Assembly (NCBI GenBank): GCA_903813345.2 | Contig: CAIIXF020000001.1 | Location: 61,209,885-61,273,884, forward strand | Source: Owenia fusiformis | Lineage: Eukaryota; Annelida; Polychaeta; Sabellida; Oweniidae | DNA length: 64,000 nt | Direction: 5' to 3' | Shown: positions 13,201 through 22,437 of the stretch, piece by piece | Layout: every line of letters begins with the position of its first letter | Numbering within the stretch: position 1 is the stretch's first letter | Translations under genes and position numbers: made by a program | The notes under the pieces: generated by a model | Databases searched by the model: none | The model's input: only the letters and a program-made list of their open reading frames with translations | What the model was told of the DNA's origin: nothing

Positions 13201-16200
13201 CGTTTTTTGGGGGAAAAGTGGCGCCCATTTTGAAATTCAGATGCCATCTTGAAAATTGATTCTTGAACAACAGTGTCCCTTGGCTTCAGCATATAAAAAT
13301 TTGAACTAAATCCATTCACTGTTTTTTTCGTTTTTAACGAAAAAACGACGGCCATTTTGAAATTCAGCCGCCATGTTGAAAATGTTTTCTCAAACACAGC
13401 AACTGTGTCACTAGGCATCAGCATATAAAATTCGGATGAAATCTGGTTACTAGTATTTGAGTTATTAAAGATTACCTTTTCTTGCGAAAAATGGCGCCAA
13501 TTTTGAAAATCAGCAGCCATCTTGAAAATCTCCTCTTGAATAAAAGGTCCTTTGTTCCTAGGCATCAGCATATAAAATTGGAACCAAATCCGTCCACTAG
13601 TAATTGAGTTATCATAGATTACATTTTTTGCAATTGTCTTTTTGATATATGCGAACGGCTTTCCTATATCCCCCTCGAACTTCATTCGGTGGGATAAATA
13701 TGCAACTACAAATGTACATGTATATGTTTCCCCATTGTGACATACATGATGGTATCCTGTTGCTAAGTCATAGTCAACCACATGTTAAGCCAATGCACCT
13801 TTGCTGAAATCCTCATTTTCTCAAAACAACTCAGGTTGATGGACCCTCAACAAGTAGATTCATGTTGGTGACTCTTGTTTGAATCTGTTTTCAATAGAAG
13901 AATAGAGGTTCTTAAACAGGATGTGTGGCTTGCTTTTAAGAACTTTATGTTGGTACTTAATATTTCAATAATGGACTCCCTAATTAGCCAATGTAATTTT
14001 TTCGATGAACAAACTTTTTTGATAACCCAATTAAATCACTTCATAAAACCCTTATTATCATAAATCAACCATAAAACATTGTTCTTTTAATAATTCAAAC
14101 ATTCACTATAGGATGTATGGGGGTGACAAATGGACAAATATAGTTATGTATCTATATAGCAAACAAGCTATGCTGAATCATGCAAGTGAACTATTTGATT
14201 TTGTGATTTTGCAGTTGCTCAGGGCTATCACATTCACACAATGGGGGGCCCAGTGCAAGTATATGACTCAGCTGGGGGTTTGAGTTATATGAATATTTAT
14301 ACAGATCTGCGTTTTGAGGCACATGGAGAGGTTCTTGTTTGGAGATACCGTGCTAGAAACACAAACACATTCTGGGCAGATGTTTGGAGACCCTTGCTTA
14401 CTGGTGGGTATAAGCTCATCGGAAAAAATCGGATTGATCCACCAGGCAGTGGTAAGTATCAAACTGGAGAGAAAATATAGCACTTTTAAAAAACACTGCA
14501 TGTACCCTGTAGTCTAGTGGTGTCAATTAACTGCTTGAGCATTAACCGGTTAACCGGGTGTTTTTACCGGTTAAAGTCGGTTAACCGGCGGGAAATTTGA
14601 ACTGATAATTCCAAATGAAATCTTCATCTTCGATCTTGAAAGTTAAAAAAAATTGGAAAAATGATATATCGGCGTTTATTTTTTACGTTCGTCAAGCTTT
14701 ACTCTATTCATACACTACCTGACAACCGGTACCTCTAAATTACTTACCACATTGGTTTACCCTTGGAATCTCCACGAACGCACCGAAACAACGAGAATTG
14801 CAGCTGATTAGTCTTTATTTTAATTTCAATTTTCTCACTACCCAAGCGAGGCTTTGATCTTTGACATTTTGGCGACGTTGATAGACAACAATAACAAAAC
14901 TGACGAATTAAAAAATGCATGTAATTTATTTATGAAATTGTTTTGCAATATGTAAAATTAAAGGAATTATCTGGCCTATGAGTTGATTACACATGGCTGA
15001 CACTTGAAAAACAAACAGATTAACATGCAAAGTAAGGGGTTAAAGTTGCTAATTGGATGTTTGTAAGGAGTTACCGGACTTATGATATGTATGAGTAGCT
15101 TACGTGAAACTGACACTTTAAAACCAAACAGATTAGCATGCATCAAAGCGCGGGAAATAACTTACAGAATTATACACGGTCAACTAACCACCGATAAAAA
15201 CGCAGACCGGTCAACGCATTATCGGCGGTTAACCGGTTAACCGGTTAATACTTGACACCTCTGCTGTAGTCTATTAGGTAAAATTTGTATATCCACCAAA
15301 CCTCTGTAATCTGAACACCTTTCAATATTATGATCAATCGGTGCCAATGTTTTTAGCTCCCATTGAAATATTAAAAGAACTTGAAATGTGAACACCCACT
15401 AATATAAATGCTTCTGACCAGTTCAGACAGCATTTGAATGAGAGGTTTTACTTTATATTATTCTATCTATACAAATACAAATCACATCCACATAAAACCT
15501 GTAACAATTAACAGTCTGTGACATAAACAAACTTGAAACTTTAGAAAATTATGATACATTAAACCTGTATTAGTGAACACATCTCACTTACTGTCAATTT
15601 CTGGACAACTTTTAAAATTTGATATATATATATGTATATTGGCCTATTTTCTAATTGCAAATATTACTGTTTTTAGGTTATCACTCTTATACTGTTCCTT
15701 TTCGTGAGACAATAATATTCCAACCTGGGGATGTAATAGGAATCCATACTGCTGGTCAATCAAATCTTGGATACGGATCAAGCTCAGATGGTATAAGTAA
15801 AGTTATATCTTTAGCCATGTATGACAGTGCATTACCAGTTGGGAAAACATTAAGCGCAGCTTCAATCTGTTGCAGGAAATTACCACTGATGGCATATGGG
15901 CAACAAAGTAGGTCTAAGATATTATGTAAATCTCAAAATTTCATGTCCAAATTTTTCAAACACTTTTAGTAGAACATCCTACATACTGCTGAACTGTGCT
16001 TATCAACTTAATTTATCAGCTGTGCTTTTTCTGGGCTAATTTATCTAACTGTACCAATACCATGCATGATATAAGAATGTTTTTACTGTTCCAGTGGTGC
16101 CTATCTCATTCAACCCAAGACATGGTGAAGCAAGCCTCCTTGATATGAACAAAGTTGAAATCTTAGACGGCAACCTAAACACATGTGTTGATGTCAAAAT

Positions 16201-16510
16201 AGGAACAACTCTGAAATTTGACGAAGACATTTCTGGTTACTCCGAGTACAACATCGTTGTCTACACGAGAGGTTCTCCAAACTGTCTCACCAATCACACA
16301 ATGTATGTCTATGAAGAAGTAACAAGTCCCGGGGACTTCACTGGATCTTTCGAAACTTGCAATTATCTAGACTCGAAAGTTGTACAAACAATGAGTGGTT
16401 TGGTAACTGGTTGCATATGGAGCTGTGGATGTGAAGCTAATATTTGTAGGAAAGGATATGTAGCAATTGTTACCAATGTAATACTCTGTGAGGTATACAT
16501 TGAATATTAA
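1212..16510 (+). CDS. Secreted three-domain lectin-like protein (AbfB-like beta-trefoil + beta domain + Cys-rich galactose-binding-like domain)
   Basis: Proposed exons: 1212-1223, 7913-7967, 11833-12258, 14215-14451, 15677-15907, 16095-16510, giving 458 codons plus TAA. Junction phases agree throughout (0, then 1,1,1,1). Residues 1-22 form a signal peptide (MLQF + VLLLATLMFALVKN..). Residues ~23-164 resemble the AbfB beta-trefoil domain (ELRSRDFPGYLLKP, later FKNAASFYLG). Residues ~165-320 are a beta-rich module with VWRPLLTGGYKLIG and FQPGDVIGIHTAG, seen in large secreted invertebrate families. Residues ~321-458 are Cys-rich with ILDGNLNTC near the start and a LCEVYIEY end, as in discoidin/fucolectin-like domains. 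A role in extracellular glycan binding is inferred. The first 12-nt exon rests only on ATG context, a good GTAAGT donor and fitting phase; the four large exons are firm. Candidate AATAAA at 17079. Confidence 0.72.
1911..2790. repeat. ~183-bp tandem repeat inside the left foldback arm
   Basis: About five copies of a unit with ATCCATCCCTCT, TAGATGGGTTTTAAGGAAGT and CAAAATTTGAAAAATTGTAA. Copies start near 1911, 2092, 2275, 2456 and 2638. The last copy is clearly more diverged than the first four. The same set lies inverted at about 6170-7050 in the right arm. Confidence 0.9.
2795..3475. repeat. Nested diverged inverted repeat at the inner end of the left arm
   Basis: Bases 2795-3115 are mirrored, with substitutions and small gaps, by 3235-3475. 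Shared blocks include TATTTTATCATCTCTA, CAACATATTGATGCAT and TTTAAG.TTTCAG. It crosses the inner boundary of the 1.67-kb arm, so it is older than, or independent of, the large arm pair. Confidence 0.75.
4200..4790 (-). pseudogene. Decayed multi-copy (transposon-type) protein relic in the foldback loop
   Basis: Read on the minus strand, two blocks look protein-derived. The upstream block (4575-4790) contains KTFVIDAMAMTKG and AQRIDSILDS. The downstream block (4200-4460) contains LLAKSYKTNFQRLQRNL, KIVLSGTIGENLNI and EEADFKLIHSVLHSV. The EEAD..LI.H pattern and the FVIDAMA block recall a repeated family of uncharacterised metazoan proteins with a HEEADTR-like motif, which I know from memory only. 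Stops (TAG TAG after SILDS, TGA after CENDN) and frame changes break it. It may be a remnant of the element's own protein, or a passenger. Confidence 0.45.
5237..5723. mobile_element. pogo/Tigger-like MITE, copy 1
   Basis: Starts CAGTGAAACCTGTATAT and ends GAGATTTTACTG, matching the 17844-19107 element. Inside are several AATCTGAACAC / GTCCAAATACCAG blocks. The right flank is TA; the left TA is mutated to AT. No transposase. It lies in the loop of the foldback-like element. Confidence 0.6.
7583..7912. other. AT-rich intron sequence, nothing recognised
   Basis: Intron sequence between the foldback-like element and the signal-peptide exon at 7913. It ends with a T-rich tract and the acceptor TTGTTGTTTCAG. 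Confidence 0.5.
8260..10340. repeat. Composite array: CAAAATGGCCGCC units and TGACCT/AGGTCA units
   Basis: Two unit types alternate. Type A (~160 bp; near 8265, 9170, 9330, 9950, 10105) carries CAAAATGGCCGCC, TTTACCCAGCATGCCC and ATCAGATCTTGGCA, and is related to the array at 1-765. Type B (~165 bp; 8965-9125, 9530-9690, 9697-9860) carries TGACCTTTGACCTTGAAAAT or TGACCTTGACCTTCGACC, TTTTCAAGGTCACTGAAGGT and GAAAGGTCAAATCTG. The array lies in the intron before the AbfB-like exon. Confidence 0.85.
8659..8697. repeat. Perfect 13-bp GC-rich hairpin
   Basis: TAAGCGCCCCCCG at 8659-8671 is exactly complementary to CGGGGGGCGCTTA at 8685-8697, with a 13-nt loop. It stands out in AT-rich intron sequence. 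Confidence 0.9.
10630..11033 (+). mobile_element. ~400-bp MITE family, copy 1
   Basis: Starts AGACGCGAGTAGG and ends ATTCGCATCT, a short imperfect terminal inverted repeat. Internal landmarks are CCAGTTTCGCCACCAGGTGG, AAATATGTCCAGTAAA and TACATGTAGATTTCAAATAT. Full-length relatives lie at 12660-13083 (same strand) and 40773-41093 (inverted, truncated). Confidence 0.8.
11120..11253. repeat. 134-bp palindrome (hairpin element)
   Basis: Arms of ~57 bp: ATATAATGGTTGATTCCGTA.. on the left and the complement ending ..AATCAACCATTATAT on the right. The centre reads ATGCAC-GAGTGACTGAAGGGAACAA-GTGCAT. The design (long arms, a GAG-rich loop framed by TGCAC/GTGCA) matches the palindrome at 62026-62159. 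Confidence 0.9.
11261..11455. mobile_element. Small TIR element with internal GTTGTAT repeats
   Basis: A perfect 14-bp terminal inverted repeat (TTATCCCACCCTAA / TTAGGGTGGGATAA) encloses 195 bp. Inside, GAGTTGTAT or CAGTTGTAT recurs four times at ~25-bp spacing. It directly follows the 11120-11253 palindrome, so the two may be parts of one element. Confidence 0.7.
12660..13083 (+). mobile_element. ~400-bp MITE family, copy 2
   Basis: Starts AGATGCGAGTTGG and ends ACTCGCATCT. Collinear with 10630-11033, including CCAGTTTCGCCACCAGGTGG. It lies in the intron after the AbfB-like exon. Confidence 0.8.
13115..13640. repeat. ~140-bp tandem repeat, four copies
   Basis: The landmark GGCATCAGCATAT (one copy GGCTTCAGCATAT) occurs near 13139, 13281, 13416 and 13560. 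Each unit also has GGCGCC/GGCCATTTTGAAATTCAG and CATCTTGAAAAT. The minus strand stays open for 197 codons across the array because the unit lacks stops in that frame; the translation just repeats FYMLMPRD-like segments, so I do not call it a gene. Confidence 0.85.
14515..15263. mobile_element. Non-autonomous hAT-type element with 8-bp target duplication
   Basis: The 749-bp element starts TAGTGGTGTCAATTAA and ends TTGACACCTCTG. The two termini are inverted repeats (GGTGTCAA) with mismatches. The flanks are a perfect direct repeat CTGTAGTC (14507-14514 and 15264-15271). Eight-bp duplications and CAGAGGTG-like ends are typical of hAT. Subterminal TTAACCGGTTAACCGG blocks cluster at both ends, as expected for transposase sites. 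No transposase. It is intronic in the secreted-protein gene. Confidence 0.85.
15288..15455. mobile_element. Fragment of the pogo/Tigger-like MITE family
   Basis: Contains AAACCTCTGTAATCTGAACACC at one end and GAGAGGTTTTACTTTA at the other, with AACACCCACTAATA inside. Matches the family at 17844-19107, but the ends are eroded and no TA pair is kept. Confidence 0.5.
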
Positions 16511-17843
16511 AATTTTAGTTGAAGCTAAATGTTTGTTGCCAGACAATACAGTATGTATACAGTATGCCCAGTATGTTTGTAGAGAAATGTATTTGTTTTG
16601 ACAAAGATAATTGTTGCAATTTTAATATTTTCCATCAATTATTCAAACTTCATTGCATTTTGCATTTATCTCATTTCAAAGATTGCATTGCCACGCACAC
16701 AAGAGTCAACAGAGTAAGCCATAACACAGTCAGACAATATGAGACAAAGGAACTGAGGCAACATCTAAAATTCAATACATCTCAATTTTGGATTTATGGG
16801 TACTTTTAATGTGTCTGAGACAATATTATAAATAGAATGAATTCAGGATTTTTTTATTTGTTAGTTGGAGGTACCACACAACCTCAAAAAATTTTATAAT
16901 TCTAAGATACCATTTGGTGATTTCTTGGTACTTTTAAATTGTACAAGTATTGTATATATTGTATCAATTAAAAAAGAAACTTAAAACCTTTTTTTAACAT
17001 TTTTTCTGCATGCCATAGGGGTGTGCGGTCTTTCCACATCCTTTGCAACCCCCCCAAATCTAATGGGCCTGTATATACAATAAATAAGAATATAAAATCA
17101 TATTTCCTTGCTTCAAAAACACAATTCACACGTTTACTCACACCTGTATGTTAAATATTGTGGATATGATAAATTTTGTAGATATGAATTTTATTCTAAT
17201 CTTGCACCTATCTCAGTAAAACTTGTTAATATGAGCTGGATCATGAAGCCTGTCTACATGGTTAACTCATTACTTATTAATTTACTTCAAATTATCTTTT
17301 CAATAGTTCTACTGAGCCTAACAACGGCAATAACAACAATTGTTCATATGGCTCTGTCTGTCTTGACTATGCATTGTATATTTTAGCAAATAATCAGATT
17401 TTAGATGTGGTTCAATGAAACGGTTGCACAATACGCCTCGTACAATGAGCCAAAGTATACAAAAAAATTAAGTAAAATGTTGAAAGATTTTAGTTGGGAT
17501 TTAAAGATGACTCCTCTAGTCTTGTACTCTTGTAATTTTATTGATTTTTTGTAATAAATCATTTTGTTAAACTCAATGTTTCCCTTGGGATTTTTTCTCA
17601 AATTTGAGCAAAATACTCATTTTGTCCAAATTTTGCCTATTTACATGATTTTTCACATTTTCAAGACAATGCAGGTTTTCTTCAAAATCTCAATTGGGGG
17701 TAGCGGCCAACTGATTAATAAATGCTATGGAGATTACCGATATATTCTTTGTGTAACTGTAAGGTTTTATTCTTAACTACTTTAATTTTGGGGAGTTCAC
17801 GGATTGCATATAGAAGATGAAGATGTTCCATAATAAATGTATA
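16511..17843. other. 3' UTR and spacer after the secreted-protein gene
   Basis: No further coding exon recognised. AATAAA at 17079-17084 is a candidate polyadenylation signal for the plus-strand gene. The next exon of the minus-strand CEP104 gene was looked for here and not found. Confidence 0.4.
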
Positions 17844-19107
17844 CAGTTAAACCTGTCTAATCCGAACACCCATGGGACCAGCCAAAAGCGTTCAAATTGG
17901 CAGGTGTTCAAATTTCGAGGATTTTGTTGGTCGGGGGGGGGGATTTTCATTGTTCAGTGCACTATATTGAACACTTAATACTAAGTCAGAAAACAATACA
18001 TGTTGTTGTTGAGTTAATTCTACAATAGGCCTATAGCCTATATGCTATGTTTTATTTATATTTTGAACAATTTCATCATTTTAGTAAAAATAACTCTTAT
18101 ATTTTGGCAAAAACTTTGTAATACACTGTAAAAGTATATGATAGTCTCGTACGAAATCTTATGCTTATCAAATGGCTTATCCCATATTATGGTTATATAG
18201 CACTGCTTTACTTTTGCTTGAAAAAGTCCTTCATTGTTGTTTGTTTCTTGGGACTTATAGCATTAGCAATATTTGAGTAGATATCCTCTTCAAGTAAAAA
18301 TAATTTTTCATGAGTTCATTCAAGATGATGTATAATCCTTCAAAATATCAAGGGCATTCAGGATGTCAGATGTATGCGAATATTACGAAGTTGGATTTTT
18401 TCTCCTTCTCGTGATATAATCGTGTCTGCAAATGGCGTCTGTGTTGTCTTTATGATTATAAAACATTTACTGATTGAATCTAAACTATCATAATAGACCC
18501 ATGGGATATAAAACAGTTAAGACCTGTTCATAATCCAAATCAAAAACATCCAGTTAATTTACAATAAGGACAAACCAATTATCTCCCAGACTCTCACCTT
18601 TCTCTTAATCAAATCAAAAACATTCAGGTGATTTCCAATAATGATAAATCAATTATCTTCTTGATTCACACCTTTCTCTTAATCCAAAGATAAAACATTC
18701 AGTTGTTTTCTCATAGGATAAACCAATTAACTCCTGTATTCACACCTTTCCAAAACATCCTGCTGTTTTCCACAAATTAGGGATGTCACTGAGACTAAAT
18801 AAGTTAATTAGGACAATTGGTTCTTTGATTGCATTTGTATATATGTAAAGATAAATAACAACTATAACATTGACTCAATATGTGGCTTTAATTGAAATGT
18901 CCAGACATTTGATTTCTGATAAAAATGTTCAGATTAGACAGGTCACTTTTTCAAATCTGGTTGTTCACTGTTCAAATTAGGAGGTGTTCAGATTTCAAGG
19001 TTTTTTTAACATGGGAGTCAATGGGAGGAAAAAATGGGACCGAAAAAAAGTGTTCAAATTGGAAGGTGTTTGGATTAGCCAGGTGTTCAGATATACAGGT
19101 TTTACTG
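17844..19107. mobile_element. pogo/Tigger-like non-autonomous element (1.26 kb) with TA target duplication
   Basis: Left end CAGTTAAACCTGTCTAAT, right end the complement of CAGTAAAACCTGTATATC, each flanked by TA (17842-17843, 19108-19109). That is the Tc1/mariner-pogo insertion signature. AACACC/GGTGTTCA motifs repeat inside both termini. The centre (18515-18775) has three ~90-bp repeats with CACACCTTTC and AAACATTCAG. No transposase frame. Confidence 0.8.
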
Positions 19108-19166
19108 TATGTATATATAAATATCTGTGTCTGTACTAATATGCCTAATTCAAGACTTAACCAAGT

Positions 19167-19290
19167 TTAGGGGTATTGTAAGTAGTAAATGTGGGAGAAG
19201 TAAATAGAAGATACTTTAACTGTATTTCCCAACTCAGATCTTGAAATGCCATCCAACATCTCCCACATTTACTACTTACAATACCCCTAA
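19167..19290. repeat. Perfect 32-bp inverted repeat
   Basis: Bases 19167-19198 (TTAGGGGTATTGTAAGTAGT..) are exactly mirrored by 19259-19290, with a 60-bp spacer. It lies just beyond the last CEP104 exon seen. Probably a young hairpin MITE. Confidence 0.85.
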
Positions 19291-19350
19291 TTTAGCCAGT
19301 TACACAGCATCTTATATCAAACATCATCTACATCATAAATGTATTCTTAC

Positions 19351-20441
19351 TTGTTGAGTATCCCAGCCAGAGCAGGGTCATTCCCAGTCCTGGGGTCAGA
19401 CAGGTTAGGAAGGTCATCGGGGTCACTAGGGTTGACGACTGCGTCTCCGATCACATTAATAGCCACTAGTCCCACCTGGTTGTAGAGGTTGTGCTTGTTG
19501 ACGTGGTTTTTGTGGATGACCAGCTTCAGGAAGAGACCTACTGCATCTACATGGACAGACTTCAGTTCCCGAGCTTTAAAGCCAGTTTTTTCATTGCTGG
19601 ACAATTCAATATAGCTGAAAATTGAATGGGTAAAAGTTTGTGTATTGATATACATGTAAATTGATCAGTATAATTTTAAATCCCATCTATTTATGGAGCT
19701 GAAAAATTGACTTACATCACAATTTTTAATATTTTTCTTCAGCCCTAAGTAAGGGTAAGGGAAATATACAAATCTTGTGATAAAAATTGTTCAGTATTTG
19801 TCAATCCTATCTTTTTTATTAACATGATCCCAGAAATCATGCAAACTACAATTCAACTCACCCTAGTCTTGTGTATCTGGCATGCTGCAAAGTAGGTGGT
19901 GTCCCATCAGGCACGTCTCCAACATAGAACTCTACCTTGGTGGCTACCAAAAATTGATGGGATAGAAGTTGCACCTTGCGCAGCCTGCTTCTGAAGTCAA
20001 GTTTCACTACTATGTCTTGTGGGTAAAGGCAAAATCTGAAAAAGGTTAAAATTCGAATAAACCTAGCTGTATTTTTGGACAAAGGTGTGTTTTCATTAAG
20101 TAGATCTGAATTCCCTTGTTGTTCTGTAAGAATAGTATGATACCACTAAGGAGGAAATAGCCCGGAATTCATAGAATCTAATTCCATGTATAGATGAATA
20201 TCTTGAGGTTCACCTTTACATGCACATAGGTTCATCTATGAATTCTGGGATATTTCCCCCTCTTCCCATTTACAGATTATTAAGTTTAGCCCGCAGTGAA
20301 TATTAGACTAAAGGAGATTGGTTGGTACCTTGCAGACTGCCAGCCTTTTGTAAGAGGACTGTGAGTATTCAATTCTACAGCTTTGAAATGTTCATCTTGG
20401 CCAGAAACATGGATAACACGGAATGGTAGTTTTGTTGGCAT
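19351..20441 (-). CDS. CEP104: CEP104 (centrosomal protein of 104 kDa), N-terminal exons
   Basis: Three coding exons on the minus strand: 20441-20329 (ATG in ACCATGCC context), 20035-19862 and 19614-19351. Phases fit (2,2,2) and splice sites are canonical. The 183 codons match the CEP104 N-terminal jelly-roll: MPTKLPFRVIHVSGQDEH, RKVQLLSHQFLVATKVEFYV, NEKTGFKARELKSVHVDAVG, KNHVNKHNLYNQVGLVAIN. CEP104 acts at ciliary tips and microtubule plus ends. An acceptor at 20446 shows an upstream non-coding exon; 20642-20536 is a candidate. After 19351 there is a good GTAAGA donor, but the coiled coil, TOG and zinc-finger parts (most of the ~900-residue protein) are not found in the window. DFFB lies divergently upstream. 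Confidence 0.88.
20148..20264. repeat. Hairpin MITE, family copy 1
   Basis: Imperfect inverted repeat: AAGGAGGAAATAGCCCGGAA.. facing ..GAATTCTGGGATATTTCCCC. A relative with the same AGAATTCAT/ATGAATTCTGG core lies at 52819-52895. Located in the first coding intron of CEP104. Confidence 0.7.
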
Positions 20442-20642
20442 GGTGCTGAAACAAAAAAAAGATAATTGTATTTTTGTATATCATTCTAGCAGGTGCATTT
20501 TCACTGTATGCCTGAGTTCTACCAATATAGACTGACCTTGGGAGGCTCTATAGTTGGGCAAGAGCGAAGGCATATTTCCTGTTAGAGTGACATAGCTGAT
20601 CAAAGGTTTGCATGAGATCCCCAGTTTGAAAAATTGTCTGAA

Positions 20643-21237
20643 ACAAAAATGGTGGTCATAAAAAGGGAAACAGATGATTTCAAATTTTCAAATTGCTTAT
20701 CATTCATTAAATAGCAATTATTTTGAACATTTTCTGAAAAATTTAAAGGATTCTATTTGGTGAACTTTCCGAAAGGAAAGTCACATTTTCAGAGGGCTGA
20801 ATAAGCTATTTCATCATGTCTAAGGTCATTCTGGCCATCCCCATTGTGATCCTTTGACGAAAGGTCAAAATAGAACTCTGTTCCGCAACACCCTGACAAT
20901 AGTCAAGTCAGATACTGTTGTCACAAATAACAGCCATGGTGTTTTATTCATCAACTGCATGCAACTAGATTAAATGCCTTTGGTACAACAATCAATCAAA
21001 GTGTCTTTCTACTCATCATTAGTTAAATCTGGTGTACTGTCGATCGTCTACTATAGATCTACAGTCTCTCAGTCTTATTTCTTATCTGACAAATGGTGTG
21101 GCCTGTGACAAGGTTTAACTTCCGTGCATATTCAACCAACTACTAAATTAAGTGGTAGCACAATTTGGGCCAGCGCTTGTAATTATGAATCTGTGATGTT
21201 ACTCCTTGAATAATAAGATCCAAGCAAAAATAATATA
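20643..21237. other. Upstream flank of CEP104, nothing specific recognised
   Basis: Non-coding on both strands as far as I can see. It may include CEP104 promoter sequence. Confidence 0.4.
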
Positions 21238-21243
21238 AGAACA

Positions 21244-22115
21244 CAGTGTTCGCGCTAGCCATTTAAATTTTTGAGTCCCAGGGACGCAACACATTTAAAA
21301 AATGTGAGTCCCGTCTAATTTTTTTTGCGTCCCTCATATTTTGTTATTAAAGTGAAAGTGAAGTGGGCGATAATAGAGTGCTTACGCTAAAACGGGATAA
21401 AGTGACATATATTGTAATTCTATGCATTCTCCCGATAAATATCTATCATTTGGTCCTTTTCACCCAATTCTTTACTAATGTTATACCAAAATTCTCCGAA
21501 ATGAATGAAAGAAATACTCAAATTAAGAGTTGTTTTCACATTTTACCAACCACCGATCTTCAAGGTCGTGTCAAGGTCACGAACTTTTTGTTTCTTTTTA
21601 TAACATATCTCGATCCTTACTCTGACGACTTTTGGATGAAAAACGTTGATCTATCATTAAATAATTATATTGATGTATAACATTAGATCGGTATCTAACG
21701 GTTCCTAGTGGAAGTAAGCTTAACTAAGATTATCGTGAAAAACAAGTCTCAATTCTCAATTTTGAAACTAATGTTTGCGTACAACAGATTATCCAGCTTC
21801 GGTATACTCCGGAATGACTCGGAGGGCACTAGAGCCAATCAAATGCTGTGTTTCAGACTAGAAACCCGCGAATATACTGAGACACTCCGGTAGCCAATCA
21901 GATTTGCCGACATAAACATTATTGAGATCAAGGAAGTAGACGATTTGAAAATTGTTCAGAAAATCATGTTTTATCACTTCTACGCTGCAGTAAAAGTTAC
22001 CTGATGGTGGTGTAGGATCTTTGCGTCCCAGGGACGTAAGTTATCTCTGATTTTCCCGTCCGACCTCTTGAAATTTCCGTAAAAACGAGAAAAAACGGCG
22101 TCAACGCGAACACTG
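21244..22115. mobile_element. TIR element (872 bp) with 6-bp target duplication
   Basis: Starts CAGTGTTCGCG and ends CGCGAACACTG, a perfect 11-bp inverted repeat. Both flanks read AGAACA (21238-21243, 22116-22121). Subterminal GTCCCAGGGACG occurs near both ends (about 21276 and 22024). The longest frame inside (21363-21680) resembles nothing I know. A 6-bp duplication is unusual, so I leave the superfamily open. Confidence 0.8.
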
Positions 22116-22319
22116 AGAACACATCATCCCATTGTGTGATGATAGGGCAAAGGTGTGTAACGTCCATGTGTGATATAATGTCAACCCCGGGGATGTCAAC
22201 ATAAGAAATGGGGTAACCTCAACACTTAAAAATTAGAATTTCTGCCAAGTTTGATTTCAACAATAAAAAAAGTCTCATGAAAAACATGGCTTCTACCTTG
22301 ATTGGAAATTAGATCAGAT

Positions 22320-22437
22320 GAACAACAAGGTGTCAAAGTTACCCCACACAGTATGTCAAAGTTACCCCATACATGTATGTCAAAGCTACCCCACACAGTA
22401 TGTCTGTACCCCATATGTCAAAGTTACCCCAAAATTG
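22320..22437. repeat. Minisatellite of ~26 bp (GTCAAAGTTACCCC)
   Basis: Four to five copies of a unit containing TATGTCAAAGTTACCCCACA. One copy has GCTACCCC and one is shortened. A G10 homopolymer follows at 22491. Confidence 0.85.

Noticed and set aside
13188-13781. 197-codon minus-strand open frame
   Set aside because: It runs through the four ~140-bp tandem units; the protein is the unit repeated (FYMLMPRD-type segments) and resembles no family.
21363-21680. 105-codon frame inside the 872-bp TIR element as a transposase
   Set aside because: Too short, no DDE or zinc-finger pattern; the element looks non-autonomous.
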